64,000 bases of DNA from Linnemannia schmuckeri (Eukaryota > Mortierellomycota > Mortierellomycetes > Mortierellales > Mortierellaceae), in the NCBI GenBank assembly GCA_029449235.1, contig JANATG010000008.1:2542001-2606000 (forward strand). The letters run 5' to 3'. Below are positions 31,671 to 44,832 of this stretch, piece by piece (within the stretch, counting starts at the first letter, position 1; each line of letters starts with the position of its first letter). Made by a program: the position numbers and the translations under genes. A model generated the notes under the pieces. The model worked only from the letters and a program-made list of their open reading frames with translations. It was not told where the DNA came from and made no database searches.

Positions 31671-33947
31671 TTAATAAGTATCAACAGCATCGAACTGAAG
31701 AATAGTGCTATACACCTTGTCGCCAACAACTGCCTCGGCCTTGATCTCGTTCAATCCAAAGTTCATGTTGACCTTGACCTTGACCTATTATCGCGTAGAA
31801 GGTACACAAGTAAAACAATTAATTAGCTGGTCCAATTTCATCATCGCAAAAAGAAAAGAGTAAGACACATTACATATCTAGATGCAAAAATATTTCCAAG
31901 AAGGTACATACCATAGAACCAAGACGAGCGGAAGGCGAATGGGGGCAAGGGATGGGAATGTCGGCCAGTTTGGAGACTCCGGCATCGGTGGTATATCTTG
32001 GTGGCTCGTTATCGGTGTCGGCGGCGTACAGGGCAATGTTGTAGTCCTCGGGCGCCTCCGAGTACTTTGTGAACGAGAACTCACGCGAGATGCACTCGTC
32101 CACATTGAGCTTCTGACCCTTCTTGACATAGGGCGAGAAACGGTCGATACACCAGACTCCGTTGACCTCAAACTTGCGCTTGGCCAGGGGATCTTTGCCC
32201 TTCTCGAAAGGCTGGTCGGACGAAATACCGTAGCAGCGACGGGCAATACGCGAAGTAACTACACGGGGATTCAATCCGACACAGACAGCTCCACGGACAA
32301 CAGCCAACTCGGGACGGGGGGGAATCGAAATGAGGCCGACCTGGTTGCTGAACTGGGCCTTGACTCGGCTGTAGAGGTAGTTGGACGAACCGAATCCTCC
32401 GACCAAGAAGATAGCAGCGCAGTCCTTGGCTTGGGTCAATTGTTCCTGAATCAGCGAGAGCACATCTTTGACGACGGGCTCAAAGACGTTCTCCTTCAAT
32501 TCAGCAGCAGTCAGGACCAAGTAACCGTCATCGATGCCGACCGCCTCGGGGTCCTCCAAATCATCAAAGCAACGGTTGGCAGGTAATTGCAAGAATTGAT
32601 CCTCGAGTCCGTCGAACTGGGGCTTGATCACGTCAGCAAAGGTGTCGACGAGGTTAGGGATGATGTTGGCGGGGAAGTTGGCGGCGTGGTGTCCAAACTT
32701 TTCTTCAAGGAGTCTGCGCATGTGACGGTCGAGGAAGACGGATCCGCAGGAGGCACCATGGCCCTTGGTGACCTCGGAGAGACGACGTCCAGCGGAGGTG
32801 ACGGCGATTTCAAAGACGATGAGATCGACGGTTCCACCACCGGCATCGCAGATCATGAATCGGTCGCCATTGCCGAGATCAAACTGGTCGCACTTGCGCT
32901 CGCAGTAGAGGGCAGCGGCCTCGGGCTCGGAGATGAGCATGAGTCTATCGGGGTGATCAGTGTCCTTGATCAGGTTGGCCTTGACGGCAGCCTGCCGCAT
33001 GACGTTCTTGGCCCTGTCGGACCACATGGCGGGGACGGTCAGACAGTAGCGGAAGTGGTCGCGCTGAAAGTTTTTAGCGAATCCACGCATGATCTCCCCA
33101 ACAACATACTCGTGGAAGGCGTCGAGGTAGTGGGAGATGGCCTCGAGGACGGTGATGTCGACGTCAAGGGGGGAGGATTGCTGATTCTCGTCGAGGTGGA
33201 GTTTGTATTGATAGAGGAGAGTGTGATGTCTGGCGGTGGGCTTTAATGTTTCCATCTTTGCACGCCAGCCCCATGCCACCAGCTTGTTCTCGGGGTCATC
33301 CTTCCTGTACAAGTTGAGCGTTGGCGTCTTTGGGTACTGGATATTCTGCTTCGGCCTATGTTCAATGGTGTGTTGCTGTTAGTAAGGGATGCTGGGCACT
33401 GAAGGTAGGGTGAAGAGTATAAAAAGATGCTCCCTGTGACAACCAATTGGCGCTCTGTTTTATTGGAGTGAGTTGTGTAAGTGTATGTGTTGAAGGTGAG
33501 AAAGAGATAGAGAAAACTGGAGTGCTGTGTGTGTGTCTGTGTGGGTTGGAGTAGTTATTGTTTGTGTAATAATAAGAAGGGAGCACATGGATGGATGATA
33601 TACATACCAGCTGGTGATGTCGATGACCTCCTTGTCGTCCTGGGCGTAGGCGTATGCGCATCCCCTATTAATATGAAGGGATAGAAGAATGACGGAGGGG
33701 AAAGAGAAGAAGAAAAAAAAGAGCAGAGAGGGAGGAGAAAAGAGGTAATAGAATAGAAGAGAACAAGAGAACGAGGAGGACACAGCGTGAGTGAGCAGAG
33801 CATACATACAACAAGTGTTATGACCTGTTTGTTGTTTGTCAAAGCGAATATTAACAAGAAAGAAGAAAGAGCTAATTACGAGAAGGTGGTGCCAAAGTCG
33901 ATGGCGACGACGATGGGGTAGTCTTTAGGGTTGAAGGTGGATTGCAT
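31671..33947 (-). CDS. HSPA12-like Hsp70-family ATPase
   Basis: Four exons on the minus strand: 33947-33880, 33664-33608, 33355-31912, 31784-31671; 560 residues. The actin-like ATPase fold is clear: phosphate-1 AIDFGTTFSGCAYAY (formed across intron 1), VPAMWSDRAKNVMRQAA, ISEPEAAALYCER, phosphate-2 CDAGGGTVDL, and the adenosine motif IFLVGGFGSSNYL. This follows the HSPA12A/B-type subfamily, which is expanded in fungi and lacks the canonical substrate-binding domain; a short beta-rich C-terminus ends QFDAVDTY. The role is probably chaperone-like or regulatory in the cytosol, but substrates are unknown. The large exon also carries long antisense open frames, a codon-usage artefact. The last exon is short and convergent with the preceding gene. 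Confidence 0.92.
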
Positions 33948-35835
33948 CTGAGAAAAAGAAGAGGGTGATCCGTTGGATCAAATGAGAGTGTGAAAGAGAG
34001 CGAGGAGGAAGCAGAGGCTAAGTGTGGGAGTGTGAAGTGTGGCTTTGTGTGCCTGCAGAGGGAGTGAAGGAGAAGAGAGAGAAGTGTGATGAAGGGTGAG
34101 GAAAGTGATGAGGATGGATGAAGAAGGAAAAGAGATGAAAAAAAAAAGGGAAGGAAGGAAGGGAAGAGGGTGGGTGAGTGGTGTGGGTCGGAGAAGTGGA
34201 ACAAAGAGACGAGAGGAGGAAGAGGGGAAAAAAGAACTTGACGGAAAATATTTGTGTGATTTTATGTGTGTTTTACTTGCGGGAGAGAAGAGGAAGTTGC
34301 TTTGCCATCATTCATCATCCATCATCCATCGACAAATAGGTGGGCATGCATGGATACAGGTCACACTTTAGACTTGGACAGGGAATAGAGGGAAAGGAAC
34401 AAGGAACAAAACAGGCCATGGCACAGGGCATGGTTGGTACAGGCAGTTTGTTTGTGACTATCCCTTCGTCTGTTTCGGAAGCTTTTTCGCTTCCAATTTT
34501 TGCGGGTGGAATATGTGACTCGCGACAGACGAAGGGATAGTCGATGAACTTTGCCACGGTCTTACTTGATCTATGCCGTATCCTAACTACTTTCCCACTG
34601 GCCATGATGACCAAGGGCAGGGGAGAGGCTTTCAAGTTCAAGTGAGGGCTGTTGCTCTAATTCTTTTTCTTCTCGCCTCTTCTACTCTCATCTCCTCCAG
34701 TCTTCCTACTCACTCGATGGCTGATAAATGTCTTCCCTATGTGGCTGCACGAAGGTGTCGGTCATCCTCTGTGCGCCCATCAACCAATGATTAATTGATG
34801 CAAGAAAACATATCGAACCCGCTCGAACCATCCATGTCTATGAAGATGACAAAGCGATTATCCCACTGCTTCTTTTTCTTTTGTTTTCCCTAGCACACAT
34901 ACCTCTCCTATGGCACTTGCGAATTAGACACATGCCACTTTTTTCATCAGACACGTTCCCGTAAAAAGACAAGAGCGAGCCAATGCCCAAAATTTAACAG
35001 TTGACATGGATCGAAGATGCATCATCTCCCTCCTTGAACCTCGCTGTGCTTTGCAGCCACATCTACATCCATGTCCTACATGGACACCCTTTGTTCCTTC
35101 TTTGTTCGCTTCTCTCCTCTTCCTACTGCTATTGTCGTCATTCGAATTCCATGGCTAAAAATAAAGTTGTCGTTCAGTGGACAAAAATGGTCACCGCCTT
35201 TTTGTGTAGCAGTGCGGTCCTTGTCGATACTCATACTACCCATGATGGATGCATTCACAAATAGCACTATCAGCACAGACAATCCACACACCCTACGTGT
35301 CAGAGTAGAAAAAGATGTGCACCAATCCCGCTCATTGCCCATTGCGACCTTGTCTGTTGGTGTGACAGGGAAAAGCAAGAAGTAAAACGAGGCGCGCCTT
35401 TGTGAGCATGAATATCTGCTTACCCTTGTCCACTCGCTGTCCACTGTCACCCTCTCGCGCTCTTTTTCTTGCTTACCCTGCGTGTGTATGTGCTCTTTCC
35501 CTTTCTTTCCACAGCCCAAACCTTCAAAGCAAAAGTCCACAACAACAACAACAACTGTTCATCGTTGTTGCCGTCTCTCCTTTTTCTTCTTTCTCTTTTT
35601 CCCTTTCCACCCCTTATTTTCCTACCACTTTGCTCTTCTACCAATCCTTACCTTTGTTTATTTCACTCACTCACTTTCTTTTCTGTTCCTCTCTTCTTTT
35701 TCTTCCTCTCTTCCACCTTCTTCACTCTGACTCACCTTCTTCACTTTCACCTTCACCTTCTTTTCAATTGCTCACACCCTTACAGATACCCCCACTCCTC
35801 CCTATCTATCACCACAACACAATTTAACAACGACA
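33948..35835. other. Divergent intergenic region
   Basis: It spans from the HSPA12-like promoter to the leader of the coiled-coil gene. The left part is purine-rich (33960-34250). An 18-bp inverted repeat lies at 34457-34543. The right part (35500-35800) is a strongly pyrimidine-rich leader. No gene is supported. Confidence 0.5.
34457..34543. repeat. Inverted repeat with nested hairpin
   Basis: The left arm GACTATCCCTTCGTCTGT (34457-34474) is perfectly complementary to 34526-34543. Inside, GGAAGC (34478) pairs with GCTTCC (34490) around a six-base, T-rich loop. The total span is 87 bp. Confidence 0.9.
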
Positions 35836-37702
35836 ATGAACCAGCCAAAGGGAGCATCAGGGCATAAGTCGACATACGCCTCGACCCCTCCTTCGCCCGA
35901 CACCCACGCCCTCTCAAACGTCGACAACTCCAACTTTTACACCTCTCCGTACATCGAGCCCAAACGAAAACACTCCACCATGCTTCCTTCTCCTCCAGTG
36001 ATCCCAGTTCTCAAGGATCAGGCCACAAGGGACTTTTTCCACCTCCCCTCCGACGACGATTTGCCCTACTCGACGGGGATTACTCATGCAAGGACGACGC
36101 CTTCTCATCAACCATCAGCTGCTGCCTCTTCTGCGGCTAGTTCTAATCAGCCCAAGGTTAACATTATGATGTCTTCTCCGCCTGGTCCTCGGTCTTCTCT
36201 TCTTGCTCAGTTCCGTACTCTTGATACTGAGGGTGAGTTATACTCTTTCTCTTATTTTCGTGAAGAAAAAATAAGCATATGGTTTCTGTCTGTCTGTGAG
36301 TAACAGCAAGAAAAGCCATTGAAACAATATGGTCCTTTTTGGACATGCGGTTCCTTCCTTTGTGTGAATAACAACGAAAACCATTGCCTTCTGTATTCTT
36401 TTTTACTATTCTTTTGAGGGAGGAACAAGCACAAAGCTGATTCCCGCCTGTTGCAACAAGGAAAACTCTAAAGTCATCTGTCGACTTTTTTGCCTTTAGC
36501 TGACTTTTTACTTCGTTCCCGCGCCTTCTTGATAAAAAATAGAAAGGTACAGGGTGAATCCCGCGGATGTCCCTCCCAGACCTACCTCAGCCAACGCAAA
36601 CCTATCAGAGAACGCCCTACGAGGACTCAAACGACTCTCAAACGAAACCCTCGCAACAAAGCATGGAAGCTCACCCGTCTCTGCACCCATCACGAACAAT
36701 ACCAGTGGAGGAGGACATTCAGAGAACAACAATGGTAGCAGCAAGGACGAGGATCCTAATCATATGCGGCTACTCTTGAAAAAGATCGACCAACTCAATG
36801 ACAAGACCAATAAGCTCGAGTACAAACTCGCAGAGTCGACCGAGCAGAGGCGGTTTGCGGAACACGAACAGCGTCAGACACGCCAGGCCTATGAACAACT
36901 CGCCAAGGAGAAGCAGGACCTCCAGGCCAAACTGGATGCACGGGAACGGGATTACCAAACAATGTCCAAGAACTATCTGGAGCATGTCCGTCTCATCCGC
37001 GCCACAGACGACGACCATTCGACCATTATCGACCGTCTCAACCAGCTCAAGACGTTTATCGAACAAATGATTCGCAAGGCTCAGGGCTCGCGCTCCTGCA
37101 ACCTCAACCGAACCGTCGCGATCGAGTATCTAAAGTCCTATGCACTGCTTGAGAACTTCCCCATTGCCGAAAAGAACCTCGAGCCCTTTCACATCAACCT
37201 CTTTATGGAGTCCGTTATCATGAATACCCTCGTCTCACGATTCTTTGACCAGCCTCTCTGCTGCGTCTTTGAATACAACAAGGGATTTACACAGATCTAC
37301 GACTGGATGAACAGTCGGAATCACTCCCAGGCTGTGCGATGGCGCCAACAACTCTGCCTCATGCTCACCCAGGATCCCGAGATAAAGAGCCGACAGGAGA
37401 AGGAGGTGGCAATGACCGCTGAGGCATTGACGGAGCTGATCACGAAGGTGTACAATGGATCGAACGAAGGCGTCAAGATTCGCGATATCTGCAATAGGGC
37501 GTTCGACCTGTCGGTGGCGATGACGGGAATAGATTCGGTCATCAAGCCTTTTGTACCGCCCCTCAACACACCCTTCGACGATGAGTACATGAAGTCGTCG
37601 CTCAAGAGTAACCCCCAGGGCAAGGTCGCCCTTGTCATTTTTCCTGCATTCAAGGACCAGGAGGAGAACTTTAACATCGGGCCAAAGGTCTGGTGCTATT
37701 AG
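35836..37702 (+). CDS. Coiled-coil protein of unknown function (518 aa)
   Basis: Exon 1 is 35836-36232 and exon 2 is 36543-37702; the 310-bp intron (GTGAGT to AATAG) joins LDTE to ERYRVNPAD in frame. Other acceptors nearby give stops. The N-terminal 200 residues are Ser/Pro-rich and disordered. A coiled coil follows (LLKKIDQLNDKTNKLEYKL to about DYQTMSKNYLEH). Then comes a mostly helical domain of about 270 residues with many conserved-looking aromatics (FMESVIMNTLVSRFFDQPL, YDWMNSRNHSQAVRWRQQL), ending FNIGPKVWCY. There is no signal peptide or membrane span. I recognise the general type (zygomycete coiled-coil proteins) but no named family. Scaffold or adaptor roles would be guesses. Confidence 0.82.
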
Positions 37703-38489
37703 GGTAGGAGGATGTCAGTCTTACTCATCGGGACTACTAGAGACCTTCCAGGAACCATTTTTTTTTTCTCTCACAGCGACCAGCAACCTCTCCTATACCC
37801 ACAATTCCTCCTCCTCATTTTTTATCCCGATTCGGCATTGAGTATCAACTCTTTTCCTGCCTGCTGTTACCCCTATGGGCTGGCTATTGTTTTTCATCCC
37901 CTCCTTATTTATTTCGTCAAGGAAAACTTCACACCGGACTGATGAATAAAAAAAACCAGCATCATTTTCAGACGACTGGCGTCCATGAATCAAAGTTTTG
38001 GAGTAAAGAATGGTGCTGACCTATTGAAATGAGTCCCTCTCTTCCACCCTCGATCACCTCCGCAGGTGCCAGGAATGAAGTGGACTGAAAATAACAAGGT
38101 TGGATGAGTACAGTGTCGATGATACAAGTCAAAAAAAAAAAAGGTCCGCCCATCTTATCTGAGTCAAGGTAATGTAGAGCAGGGGCGTGCAAAATGGGCG
38201 GAGGTGAGGCAAGGAAGGGAAATGGAAAGTACTTGAGGGCGTTTACCTACTTACGTGTTGAACTACTTACGTATTGAGAAAGGAAAAATAAACAAGATTT
38301 CGACCCATGCTCTCACAGTTGTGAGTTGTGGTTGTTGTTTTGACAAGCCGCACGCACTCTCAGGGGTGAAGGTAAGATCGGGCTGGTAAACGTATGAATG
38401 AAAGACAGAGAAAAGAAAAGAGTAAGAGAGAGAGGGTGTTGCTCAGCCCAAAATAGGCTGTAAATACTGACGGACAAGCAAACAAGTCA

Positions 38490-38499
<10 letters not shown>

Positions 38500-38542
<43 letters not shown>
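38500..38542 (+). repeat. A43 homopolymer
   Basis: Longest homopolymer in the window, 43 A, in the gene-free region. Confidence 0.95.
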
Positions 38543-38543
<1 letters not shown>

Positions 38544-39907
38544 AAGGTACAGCGCAGGCCCACGTATCACCCAGGCACATCCTCAAAAGGGACAAGCCTA
38601 GACTCTAGACCGGATCTAACCTTCTACGGTCTCCACACGTTGTTTATCTTGCTGCAGGTGGATTGTTGTTCGTGGTATCACAACAGCCTTTTTTTTCTTC
38701 TTTTTCTTTTTTTCTTGTTCGACTCCTCGGAGCAATTTTCTGATCCTTTGGAGTAGAACGACATAGACATTAGAGGGAAGGATGGGAGGAGAGGTACGAA
38801 AAGGATACTCATGCACATGTATGGGTGGGTGGAAGATCAAAAAGAAGAGCAATGGATGTATCGCTTGCATACATTCACCTACAGACACACTTCAATGCTT
38901 CCCTTTCTCTGACCTTCACACTTTGTACTTCCCCACAAAGACACACATGCTTATATGTCTCTGCTGTACATCTCATCCGTCCACCAAACAAATCGTAAAT
39001 GATCGATACATGTATGAGAGCATGGAAGCGAGACAAAACAATACCAACAACAACAAACAGAGACAACGGAGTAAAGAGAGCGAGCGAGTGGTGGAGCGAA
39101 GGGGAACTAAAACAGGATTCGAGAAGATGGAGGAGGGAGGCAGTGTGAGTGTGGGTGGTGTGATATGAACGGGTAAGAGATGAGCATCGGGTAAGATGAA
39201 TCTGGATCTGAACTAGACTCGATGTCTTTTTGTTTTTTATCCGTTGACATTGTTGTCATCTCGTGTTTGTTGCGTTGTATGAATGCCGTGTACTTTGTTT
39301 CATTATTAAGCACCTGGATGCCACGCTGGTTTTTGATGCATTCATTCCCACCCGAGAAGAGTTTGTTTTTCATTGTCAGACAGCGTCATTGTAAAAGAAT
39401 ACATATACTTTTCTCGTTGTTGTGTACAGGGTATAGATGGCGGAAGGGCATATCCCATCACAGCGTGGGAGATAGTGGCAAACGAAATAGAGGGTATGAG
39501 CGAGTGCAACGACAACATTGAGTTGTAGGGGAGAGAAAAGACAAGTGTAGTTGCAGGGTTTTTTGTGTTCTGTCGACTCTAAAAGACAGGGTGATGTTCA
39601 GCGGAATGTTCTACTTTCCTGGCTTTGTTGCAGGAGAATTAGACACGTTGAGTGTCGCTTGTTTATGTGTATGTTCGTACGCTTTCTCCTTCCTTTCCCT
39701 CTATCTCTCTTTCCCAACAAATGATTGAGAATGTGAAGGTGGAGTGGCTGTGAGGTGAGGAAGTAGCAGGTCCCTTTTCATCCACTCGTCCTCTCACTGA
39801 CCCCAACCTTCTCTATTTTTTTTTTTTCGCGCAACTTTTTTTTCTGTTCATCTCTTTTTGTGCTTGTGCGTGAGTGAGCGGAAGTTGATTCATAATCATC
39901 GCACACC

Positions 39908-39930
39908 AAAAAAAAAAAAAAAAAAAAAAA
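39908..39930 (+). repeat. A23 homopolymer
   Basis: Twenty-three A, followed about 75 bp later by a second long A tract at 40004. Confidence 0.9.
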
Positions 39931-40003
39931 GTGAGCGCGGAAACTGTAAAAAAAAAACTGTAAAAAGTGCGCTCAGGTTCTGGGCACGAAAGAGTAAACG
40001 AGG

Positions 40004-40033
<30 letters not shown>
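40004..40033 (+). repeat. A30 homopolymer
   Basis: Thirty A, next to the A23 tract. Confidence 0.9.
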
Positions 40034-40036
<3 letters not shown>

Positions 40037-42270
40037 AATGGAAGCAACATGAACGACATTTGAAACAACGGGAACGAGGACAGCGGGTCGCTTTAACACG
40101 AAGTTGCTTTTAACATCTGAACGGTCGCGGCACGGTCGCATTTTTCTTTCTTTATCGTTGTTGTCAAGATGGACCCTGACCTTGTTTAGCCCTTGCCGAT
40201 TAACTGTCTGGGCCACAGGAACGACATAGGGACGGAGAGATGTATACGTCTTTAAAGACGTTGTTATCATAAAGATGCCGCATTACCAATACATTCCTTC
40301 ATCAGTCCGTATCTGTATAGGAGTCGACAGGGGTGCATCCAACACATCCTCCGTAGTTCCAAAAGAGAAAAACTAGCCAACGGGAACGTGAAATAGGGGG
40401 AACGCATGCTTGGTTGGTAAGTGACCACATTACACACAGCAGAATTGACTACGAGAATCCGTTTCGCCTGTGATGCTTTGCCTGCGCCTCTAGTTGACTC
40501 TTCTTTTCTCACCTCACCCTCAACCCTAAAGCGCCGGCGGCGGCAGCGGTAAATAATGTTATGTCTTCGTTTCGTTCTTCCCATTCGCTTGACCGATTGA
40601 ACCCGCCCAGGGCACCCCCTCGTTTTTTTCGACTTGCCTCATACTCTTTCCCTTCACCCTCGTTTTTTCCCCGCCCCCTTCCTTAGCCCTGGGTCGACGG
40701 GATGAGCGAGGAAAAGAGAACGAGCCCAAAGCCAAGAAAAGACAAGGTTGTTGCCATCATTATGTGCTCAACGTTGTAAGAGTTGTGCTCTCGCCTTCCA
40801 GGAATGAATGTCGTTATGGCTCTCTCTTTCTTCCCCCTTTTCTTTTTTGCCGCGAAAATAAGAATGAGAGACCAAGAAAGAGACTAAGCAAGGAAGAGAG
40901 GGTGAAATAATCATGGCTGTTGCCCTGAAAAGAGAGTTGGTCAGGAACAAGCACACACTGAGATTAGTGGCAAACGATGGGTGTTGCTCATATTTTCATC
41001 ATTTTAGCGACAGCGGAGAATTGGAAAAAAAAATGGTGCCAAAGGAAGGCGATCAATTGAACAGATGGCGGGAGGAGTGGTGGGTGGGTGGGTGTAATGT
41101 ATTCGTGCTAAAAGGAATTGAACATTGGGGAGAAGACGACGACGGAGGATAAAGAGTAGATAAGAAGAACGAAACGGGCAGTAGTATATGTCTGTGTTGT
41201 GGGTGCAATTGGTCATACATACATATATCCATCCATCGATGTCTTTTTGCTGTCATCGTTACCTCTTCTCGTTTCTGTGTTGTTTATATGCCCGTTTTGC
41301 TGTGAGCACACCAGCAGCAACAACTTTCCCTCATTTATTTGCTTGTGTGTTGCTGTTGTTGTCGACTCCATTTTGTTGTCTGGAGCATGTTTTATGGACA
41401 TGCTTTGTTGATGCCTGTTTGTGGTCACCATATGCCTTGCTCTTTTCTTTTTTCTACTCTCTCTTTTTCCTCTTCTTTCCTCCTTTTTCTCTCTTTTCTC
41501 TCTCCCTCTTCAACCCCCTACTGAGCTGCGGCCATCACTCCGCTATTCCCTCACTTCTTACTTCATTGCCACCACTTTTAAACTTCTTTATCTTTTGTTT
41601 TTCTTCTTTCATCTTTTCCTTTACCTTTCCTGTTTCTTTCTTCCTTTCGTTACTTGTGTATTTTTGCTACCCTGACCCCTACTGTTCCATCCTTGCATTC
41701 GTTTTTCATCCTTCCACTATCTTACACCTGCTCGGCCCTCCTTCTCCCTCACACTTTCTCTCACGATCATTTTACTTACCCTCTCGTCCTCTGCACCTAC
41801 CCCTTCATACTCTCATATACACATACTCTCAAATCTCTCCCCCTTTACACCATCGCTACCACCTTGGACTGTCGTCTGTCACAGACGGCGATCTATAATC
41901 TCCTCCCTCCTTGCAGCATCCAGTCAATATCAACAATCTCCGTCTCTAAACCAACAAACCAGTTTCCCTGTCAGCCATCCAGGATAGTGGGCATCATCAA
42001 ACAATAGATCAAAGAGACAGGCCTTTGTACACATTCTTTATCCTCTCCTTTTCCTTCTCCCTCTCCCTCTCCCTTTCCCTCTCTCTCGTTGTGCTTGCGC
42101 CGTCAAGGCTCTCTTCCTCCGTTTTCCTCCCTCCCTTTCCCCCTCCACTTTCTGGTCCACTTCGGGTTCCCTTTCCCTCCCTATCCCCCTCCACTTTGTT
42201 GGTGACAACTGACTGAGATCGACCTCTTGCAGCAGCACCAGTACCACCAACAACAGCAGCAGCAACAAGC

Positions 42271-44791
42271 ATGTCGAATATACTGACGCCGATTGTGGCC
42301 CGGTACAGCCTCTTCTTTACGCTGGCCATGTTTTCGTCCTCGAGCATCTCGCGATCGAAACATCCTACTCATCTGGTCCAGACGCTCCTCCTCGAAGCCC
42401 AACAGCGGTATCAAGATAAATCCAATGAAAAGGTAAACAAATCCATTCTTCTTCGAGAAGGGTTGGTTCTTTGCAAGAGCAGAACAGAACAACGTGAATC
42501 AAGCATTGGTCCCTTCTTCTTGCGATGGCTATGTTTGTCTGCAACAGAGACGATGTCTAACCTTTATTCTTTACTCCTTTTCTAATTCAATTCTATATCG
42601 TTACCCTTTCGACCCTTGGACCCACTCTGCTCCGTTGAACATCTTGACCCTTTTTTTATTTTCCCTTACACGAACTCAACCCTTTCATCGTTCAACCGTT
42701 CTCCCTTCCCAACCCTTCCCTTCCCCTGCAACTTTTCTTAATCCCCCCTTCCTTCTCCTTGCCATCGTAATCTCTTCTTATTTTACGCATGGATCGTCTC
42801 TCTATCCTGAATTACGCCAACCCTTGGACTTTTTTCGACTCTTTTCCTGTCCTTCCCCACCATCCCAAACAACTTTCTTGGACATCTGTACTTACCTTGT
42901 TACAACGCCGACCAACCATCTCAACCAACAACAACATCACCATTCATCCACAACAACAACAAACATATATTCACACCATGGACAATAACAAAAACAAACA
43001 AACAAAATTGACAACGACGAATGGGTCAATTGGAAAATTACAATTATAATTTTCTAATAACTGAACTACTGGATACTCAACTACCGACAATAATAACAAA
43101 ATGGCTTGTACTTCGTACATGCCCAGTTGAGAGCGCTCATCCGGCATCTTTCAACCACATCGACATCATCCTCTTCCATATCTCAGTCTGCAGTGTCCTC
43201 CTCTCAGCTCACATCATCATCTGGCACTGGCTCCACAGAACTCTCGTCTCCGTCTTCATCTTCCTATATTCGACCAGAATCAGCAGACGCAGCCCTCTCA
43301 GTCTCCGCGTCGTCATCTTTGTCAACCTCCACTTCCACCTCCCGCATTGAACCTCCTTCATCTTATTTGGAGGAAATGCCGTCACTTCCGCCTGTTTTAG
43401 AGCAGGAGTGGCAGGAATGCTCTTTTGTTGTTGCAGCACACAACAACAATATCGAAAACAGCAACCAATCATCTGAGCATCACATCAAGGGCAACAAAGG
43501 CAAAAGTGCGAAGACTCTTGTGTCCACTTTGGATCGGACAGAACAGGAAGGCAGCATTCATCCCAATCACAACTACAACAACAGCAACAAGCACAATGAG
43601 AGAAGCAAAAGCAGCAGCCCGCCTTGTTCGCCTCCTTTGATTGGAGATGACGATGCTGTATCAACAGCGATGGCCACAGCAGCGTATGCAGTTGCTGCCA
43701 ATGCTGCTGCGACTGTGAGCTCAGACCGCCCAGATCAACACAGGCAACTTCAACAGCAACAGATATCGACTCGTCCTTCCCCTTCCTCTTCCCACTCTCT
43801 CTCCGTCCCCGTCTCCGTCTCTCTCTCCTTTTCCTTGCCTTCCTCCTCCTCTTCCTCCATCGTATCAGTCCGACATGGACAACAAGCAAGGCAACAACAG
43901 AAATTAGGATCTAACAATAACCATAAAAGCAACAAGGTGAACAAGTCATCCATCGCTGCCTTGTTGTCCGTCACCCTGACGATGATCCTGCTCAGTCTCC
44001 TTCAGAGCAAGAAGCGACACGTCCGGAGGAAAGGCCGGAGCTCCAGAGGAACAACCTCTAAGCGCCATTCCAGAAAAGGAAGCAGACAGCTACTCCTGGC
44101 ACAACACCGGGAAGAGTATAAAAGCACAGGCACCGACCAGTTCACGCATCGCTCCTACTCCTCCTCTTCGTCTTCGCACACCAACAACAACAACAGCAGC
44201 AGCAACATCAACTTCCTCTTCACCGACAATAACAGTAATTACAGTAATATAAACATGGAAGGTACCTCCTCCACCCCTGAGGTCAAGCGATCCTCGCTGC
44301 TGCTTACCCAATACCGGCCTGCCTCATTCTTTGGAGGAGCGCATGGCGGTGAGCCCACCTCTGCTGCATATCACAACAACCACCACCGCCTACCCTCCCG
44401 CCCTTTCTCGACACATGGCCACATCCTCTCTGATCCAAACAACAACAACAGCCTCCCCCATCTCCTTCCCTCTTCTCCTTCATCCAATCCTTCTTATCCT
44501 CCCGGCACATTACACTTTGACCCGACCACTCGTGTGCTGTTGCACCAGGGCAATATGTACAGTGGAAGAGACATCGGCTACAGTCTCAGCGACACCAACC
44601 TCCCCGACAAACGGTCGAAGCAAGGTCTAGTTGCTGACTGGTTGGACCAACAGACCTTTGTCTCCCCTTCTGACATGATCGAGTCGCCAGAGGACCTCTC
44701 TCTCATCCAGGACGGTCCTAACAGCAACCTTGCGGATGACAACGAGCCCTTGCACCAGCTCCATCATCACCATACTCATAGCCTCCACTAC

Positions 44792-44832
<41 letters not shown>

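Larger units (their letters stand above)
37703..42270. other. Long gene-free region
   Basis: About 4.5 kb between two plus-strand genes. It contains three long A tracts (38500-38542, 39908-39930, 40004-40033), a (CCCTCT)n-like pyrimidine repeat at 42043-42090, and a long pyrimidine-rich leader (41420-41800) feeding the next gene. Open frames are short and low-complexity. I see no coding, tRNA or rRNA signal. Confidence 0.5.

Noticed and set aside
31882..33246. Long plus-strand open frames opposite the HSPA12-like gene
   Set aside because: They mirror the codon bias of the sense gene, have Val/Gly/Asp-skewed composition and no domains.
34741..34800. Fifth copy of the dispersed repeat (ATCAACCAATGATTAATTGATGC)
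   Set aside because: Only the short core resembles the family; the outer landmarks are absent, so chance similarity is likely. The string is given here split as ATCAACCAATGA then TTAATTGATGC in the sequence.
40267..40584. 105-codon minus-strand frame with basic N-terminus
   Set aside because: No domain, no promoter or splice support, isolated in a gene-free region.
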